The notes under the pieces were generated by a model. It did no database searches and was not told where the DNA came from. It was given only the letters and a program-made list of their open reading frames with translations. Of a stretch of 8,968 nucleotides of DNA, positions 6,244-8,968 are shown in pieces (the stretch's first letter is position 1; each line of letters begins with the position of its first letter). Source of the DNA: a candidate division Zixibacteria bacterium 4484_93 (lineage in GTDB: Bacteria; UBP14; UBA6098; 4484-93). The position numbers and the translations under genes were made by a program. The DNA lies in the NCBI GenBank assembly GCA_002085385.1, contig NATO01000114.1:1-8968 (forward strand). The letters are read 5' to 3'.

Positions 6244-6795
6244 ATGCAAAATTATAAAACTACCCTTCTTCGATTGAACCTTGCTGTTATTGCATTTCTA
6301 ATAGTTTTTACACTGGTCAGCCTCCACAATCTCCCGGAGCAGATACCAACGCATTTTGGCGCTGATGGCACACCCGATGCGTATTCAAAGAATGTCCAAA
6401 CCTGGTGGTTTATGTTGCTGGGGCTTGTTGTCTTCTTGAATGTGGTTATTTTTGCCTCATCCCGGCTTATGCGGCGATTCCCGCGTCTCGTCAATTTCCC
6501 TGGCAAGAAGAAGGTTTTACAGTTGCCGGAGCAGTTAAGGGAAGAAGCGTTTGTGGTGGTCGATGTCTGGCTACTGTCTATTATGCTTGTGATAAATATC
6601 CTGTTCACTTATATGCAGTGGATGACCGCTTCTGTTGCGCGGGGCTACGCAAAGGGGATAAGCCCGTATTTTGTTATTTTCCTCATATTGCTGATGCTTG
6701 CCCTGTCTGGTTTTTTCTGGGTCAATGTCAAAAAAGAGGTAGAAAAGCTCAAAGAGCGAGTGAGCCCATTGGGTCCCAGGGAGGAAGAACGATAG
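6244..6795 (+). CDS. DUF1648 domain membrane protein
   Basis: The 183-residue protein has four predicted membrane helices: LNLAVIAFLIVFTLVSL, WWFMLLGLVVFLNVVIFASS, VVVDVWLLSIMLVINILF and YFVIFLILLMLALSGFFW. Between the first two lies LPEQIPTHFGADGTPDAYSK, the signature of DUF1648. This domain occurs in SdpI-type immunity proteins and many uncharacterised integral membrane proteins; SdpI's own C-terminal region is not recognisable here. The charged tail (KKEVEKLKERV) should be cytoplasmic. I chose the ATG at 6244, preceded closely by GAGGGG; a TTG at 6208 would add twelve residues and has no better signal. The 3' end overlaps the pepC coding region on the other strand by 47 nt. A specific function cannot be assigned. 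Confidence 0.82.
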   Translation: MQNYKTTLLRLNLAVIAFLIVFTLVSLHNLPEQIPTHFGADGTPDAYSKNVQTWWFMLLGLVVFLNVVIFASSRLMRRFPRLVNFPGKKKVLQLPEQLREEAFVVVDVWLLSIMLVINILFTYMQWMTASVARGYAKGISPYFVIFLILLMLALSGFFWVNVKKEVEKLKERVSPLGPREEER

Positions 6796-8086
6796 GTTCT
6801 GTCTCGAGAACAGACAAGAGTTCGCCGGGAATATACTTTTTCTGAACGACAACCTCATACATATATTCGTTGAACCAATGGTCGCTCATAGTGAAGAACC
6901 CCTTGTTGCCTATTTTCTCACCCCAGCTGTTTTCCACACGCCAGCGGATGGGCTTGCCGTTATCGATATCCACACCTGTGAACACCATCGCATGCGTCAT
7001 TCGGCTATCGCCGTAATCGAGCCTGCCTGCCTTGTCAAGCTTGAATTTCGTTCCATATAGAAGTTCAAAATTATACATATCCGGGTCGAGTATTCCGCTT
7101 TCTCTGGATGACATTTTCCCGACATCGCAGCCGAACCAGACAGGTTCACCATCTGTAATCTGTTTTGCAGCAGCAGCTTTCATTGTCTCTATATCGATAT
7201 TGAGATACTTGATATCCTCTCCACCAATGACATTTCCGAGGAAGCTGACGGTGTATAATTTTTTATACGGTTTGTCTGTGGTAGGGGAGTTAATCAAGCA
7301 GGCATAGTCATCGGGGTTCACACCGATATATTTGTTGTAGAAGTCGATGGGGGTGAGCCCTGAATCGCGGTAAAAATTCTTGTCATCCTTTTCCTCTTTG
7401 TATTCCCAGTCGAACTTTGTCGGCGGCTCGCCAAGATGTATAGCAAGCATTCTGTATATCTCGGACATCATCTCAGTTTTCCTCTCCCGGAGAGCATCGT
7501 TGGATAAGCCTTTCTTATGCATATCTCGTAAGGTTAGTGCATCTTCTCGGAGCTTCAGTGTGATGAAGCGGTTCATATACTGTGAATTGCTGCTATTAAA
7601 TGTTTCTGGCATAACATCCTTTGGCACGACCCCATATTTTCTGATGAGGTTTGTGAACATATGCCACTGTCCGCCATCGGATATGGGATGGTCGAGAAGC
7701 CACATAACTATACGGCTTCTTATCTCCTCGTCTGCGGTTTCTATGATGCTTTCGAGGAAATAGTTTGCCTTTTCCAGTTTGTCCCAGAACATAGTGTATG
7801 CCTGCGATAGCTCGAAATCTTTGAGTTTCATCTTCTTTGCTGCCCGGATGCGTAATGTATTCAGTCCGGCGAATATCCAGCACCTGCCGCTCTTCTCCTG
7901 ATTGCAGACCTTCCAGTCGTCTATCCTGTGCGAGAATGTATGCCGCATTCTCGAGGCAGCATCGGGGTCAACTGCCACCTTGTCCACGGGGTTGTTAGCG
8001 ACAGCATTACGGGCTATGATGTTCTTCGTGTCTCGGGCGAATTCCTCGTGAAATCGGCTCACTGCTTCGCTTGTCAGGTCGAACAT
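6749..8086 (-). CDS. pepC: Aminopeptidase C / bleomycin hydrolase (peptidase family C1B)
   Basis: This 445-residue protein has every hallmark of the PepC/bleomycin hydrolase family, papain-fold cysteine aminopeptidases that usually assemble as hexameric rings in the cytoplasm and trim peptides from the N-terminus. The catalytic residues are visible: oxyanion Q63 and nucleophile C69 in CNQEKSGRCWIFAGLN, H365 in MTHAMVFTGV and N386 in VENSWGE. SDGGQWHMF and ELSQAY are further conserved family motifs. The C-terminal tail (LPPWDPMGSLAL), which in this family reaches into the active-site cleft and enforces aminopeptidase action, is intact. There is no signal peptide and the length is normal. AGGAGG precedes the ATG by 4 nt and a clear promoter lies upstream. 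The gene is convergent with and overlaps the DUF1648 gene. Confidence 0.95.
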   Translation of the reverse strand: MFDLTSEAVSRFHEEFARDTKNIIARNAVANNPVDKVAVDPDAASRMRHTFSHRIDDWKVCNQEKSGRCWIFAGLNTLRIRAAKKMKLKDFELSQAYTMFWDKLEKANYFLESIIETADEEIRSRIVMWLLDHPISDGGQWHMFTNLIRKYGVVPKDVMPETFNSSNSQYMNRFITLKLREDALTLRDMHKKGLSNDALRERKTEMMSEIYRMLAIHLGEPPTKFDWEYKEEKDDKNFYRDSGLTPIDFYNKYIGVNPDDYACLINSPTTDKPYKKLYTVSFLGNVIGGEDIKYLNIDIETMKAAAAKQITDGEPVWFGCDVGKMSSRESGILDPDMYNFELLYGTKFKLDKAGRLDYGDSRMTHAMVFTGVDIDNGKPIRWRVENSWGEKIGNKGFFTMSDHWFNEYMYEVVVQKKYIPGELLSVLETEPIVLPPWDPMGSLAL

Positions 8087-8116
8087 TGCTCCTCCTTATT
8101 TCTTTTTGGAGGATAT

Positions 8117-8144
8117 ATTATACCCTGAATTTCCCCATTTCCAA
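8117..8144 (-). promoter_or_regulatory. pepC promoter
   Basis: On the minus strand a perfect TATAAT (8117-8122) is preceded after 16 nt by TTGGAA (8139-8144), four of six matches. The predicted start near 8110 leaves a leader of about 24 nt carrying the AGGAGG of pepC (8091-8096). Confidence 0.6.
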
Positions 8145-8152
8145 GAAAGATT

Positions 8153-8180
8153 TTGCTTTTTTCGGATATAGATTTATCAT
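8153..8180 (+). promoter_or_regulatory. Promoter of the methyltransferase operon
   Basis: TTGCTT (8153-8158) and TATCAT (8175-8180) are 16 nt apart. The -10 matches at five of six positions and the -35 at three. Transcription would start near 8187, after the ATG at 8071 but before the TTG at 8203, so it supports the downstream TTG as the real start of the next gene. Confidence 0.4.
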
Positions 8181-8202
8181 TAAAGCGGTAGAAAGGGGGA
8201 CT

Positions 8203-8841
8203 TTGCCGAGAACTGGACCATTTGAAAAGCATATAGAGAGATATGAAAATTGGTTTGTCAGGAACCGGTTTGCATATCTATCCGAGCTGAAGGCTGTGAG
8301 AGTTTTATGGAATGATTGTTCTCCTTCGCTTGAGATAGGTGTTGGAAGCGGGCTGTTTGCCGCTCCTTTGAAGATTGAGTTCGGTGTCGAGCCTGCGTAT
8401 AAGATGGCGTTTCTCGCCAGAGAGAGGGGGATAAATGTCATCCGTGGGATAGCGGAGGCTTTGCCTCTCAAAGACGACCTCTTTTGTCAGGCACTTATGG
8501 TGACGACCATCTGCTTTGTCGATGACCCGCTTGCATCTATAAGGGAGGCAGCCCGTGTCTTGAAACATAGAGGGCATCTTGTGATTGGACTCGTCGATAA
8601 GGAAAGTCCGCTTGGAAGGCGATATGAGGTTGAAAAGGAGAAAAGCCTGTTCTATCGTGAGGCAACATTTTATTCGACGGATGAGGTTATTCGTTTTATG
8701 AAACAGGCGGGATTTGGTAATTTCAGCTTCTCACAGGCTATATTCTCACCACTGGAGAAGATTTTTGGGGTTGAGCAGCCTATTTCTGGGTATGGTAAAG
8801 GGAGTTTTGTCGTCATAAGGGGAACAATTGGCAAGTCTTGA
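8203..8841 (+). CDS. Class I SAM-dependent methyltransferase (Methyltransf_11-like)
   Basis: The 212-residue protein carries motif I, SPSLEIGVGSGLFA (glycine-rich SAM loop), then GVEPAYKMAFLARERG (motif II region), GIAEALPLKDDLFCQALM (the acidic/PLxD segment) and REAARVLKHRGHLVIG, which ends the SAM-binding fold. Its N-terminus, PFEKHIERYENWFVRN, is typical of small stand-alone members. I chose the TTG at 8203, which has AAAGGGGG 3 nt upstream and lies just after the predicted promoter. An ATG at 8071 is in frame, but its extra 44 residues run antisense to the pepC start and both promoters and look non-coding. The methyl acceptor is unknown. The next gene overlaps the 3' end by 14 nt, suggesting an operon of two methyltransferases. 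Confidence 0.85.
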   Translation: MPRTGPFEKHIERYENWFVRNRFAYLSELKAVRVLWNDCSPSLEIGVGSGLFAAPLKIEFGVEPAYKMAFLARERGINVIRGIAEALPLKDDLFCQALMVTTICFVDDPLASIREAARVLKHRGHLVIGLVDKESPLGRRYEVEKEKSLFYREATFYSTDEVIRFMKQAGFGNFSFSQAIFSPLEKIFGVEQPISGYGKGSFVVIRGTIGKS

Positions 8842-8968
8842 GAAAGTAGGGGAGTGGTTCTTCAAGAACAGAAGTATTACCCCGATTCCGCTTATTATTC
8901 TTATGTTTGTTCTCAATTTTGGGAGGGTTCGCTCTCCGTATGTCACATACGGTCTCGGACTGCTTATT
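8828..8968 (+). CDS. Isoprenylcysteine carboxyl methyltransferase-like membrane protein, 5' part
   Basis: The frame is open from a TTG at 8828 to the window edge and gives SLEKVGEWFFKNRSITPIP, then a hydrophobic stretch (LIILMFVLNF) and VTYGLGLLI. This N-terminus (short amphipathic start, FFKNRSITPIP, first membrane helix) is typical of bacterial ICMT/PEMT-like integral membrane methyltransferases; the catalytic part would be off the edge. AGGGG lies 5 nt before the TTG. The start lies inside the preceding methyltransferase gene, overlapping its last 14 nt in another frame, so translation is probably coupled. Only 47 codons are visible, so the family call is based on N-terminal resemblance alone. 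Confidence 0.65.
   Translation, partial: MASLEKVGEWFFKNRSITPIPLIILMFVLNFGRVRSPYVTYGLGLLI

Noticed and set aside
8071..8202. ATG at 8071 as the start of the methyltransferase
   Set aside because: The 44 extra residues lie antisense to the pepC start and across both promoters and look non-coding. The TTG at 8203 has an upstream AAAGGGGG and agrees with family N-termini.
1..8968. CRISPR array, tRNA, rRNA or transposase gene
   Set aside because: No regularly spaced repeats, tRNA-like arms or rRNA segments are apparent on either strand, and no recognisable transposase or integrase motif was found.

Overview
The window reads as part of a bacterial chromosome of moderate GC content. The best lineage clue is a large secreted protein ending in a T9SS-type-A/FlgD-Ig-like tail (an 'NFPNPFN' motif, '...GVYLYEIKT', and a basic end). 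Such tails are common in the FCB group and in candidate phyla such as WOR-3, Cloacimonadota, Zixibacteria and KSB1. TGA is used as a stop (hicB, the radical SAM gene's neighbours, pepC), so the genetic code is standard. No rRNA, tRNA or CRISPR array is visible.

Layout. (1) 1-600: the left edge looks broken. An N-terminal fragment of a DUF89/ARMT1-like damage-control phosphatase (minus strand, 194-490) stops after 99 residues, where the family normally runs to nearly 300. The sequence beyond it (1-193) is not its continuation. (2) 611-3004: a 797-residue secreted, caspase-fold (clan CD, legumain-like) cysteine peptidase with a C-terminal sorting-like domain. (3) 3095-3631: a hicBA toxin-antitoxin operon with its own promoter and a perfect inverted repeat over the -10 that is a good HicB operator candidate. 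(4) 3701-4664: a radical SAM/SPASM gene split by one extra G/C in a short homopolymer run. It has a promoter placed so that the transcript would be almost leaderless.

(5) 4755-6049: a lone, unrecognised 383-residue ORF followed 27 nt after its stop by an imperfect dyad with integron attC-like architecture (GTCCAAC ... GTTATAC on the gene's strand). A second half-site with the same TAAC-N6-GCATAT spacing lies just upstream of its ribosome binding site. Together these suggest a single integron-type gene cassette sitting between otherwise ordinary genes. This is the most unusual part of the window.

(6) 6244-6795: a four-helix DUF1648 membrane protein (plus). Its 3' end overlaps, tail to tail by 47 nt, a well-conserved PepC/bleomycin-hydrolase aminopeptidase (minus, 6749-8086). 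(7) 8087-8202 is a divergent promoter region. It drives pepC to the left, and to the right a small class I methyltransferase (TTG start) translationally overlapped by the start of an isoprenylcysteine-methyltransferase-like membrane protein (TTG start) that runs off the right edge.

Functional links inside the window are limited: hicBA is one unit, and the last two genes form one likely operon of methyltransferases. The other genes look like independent units.
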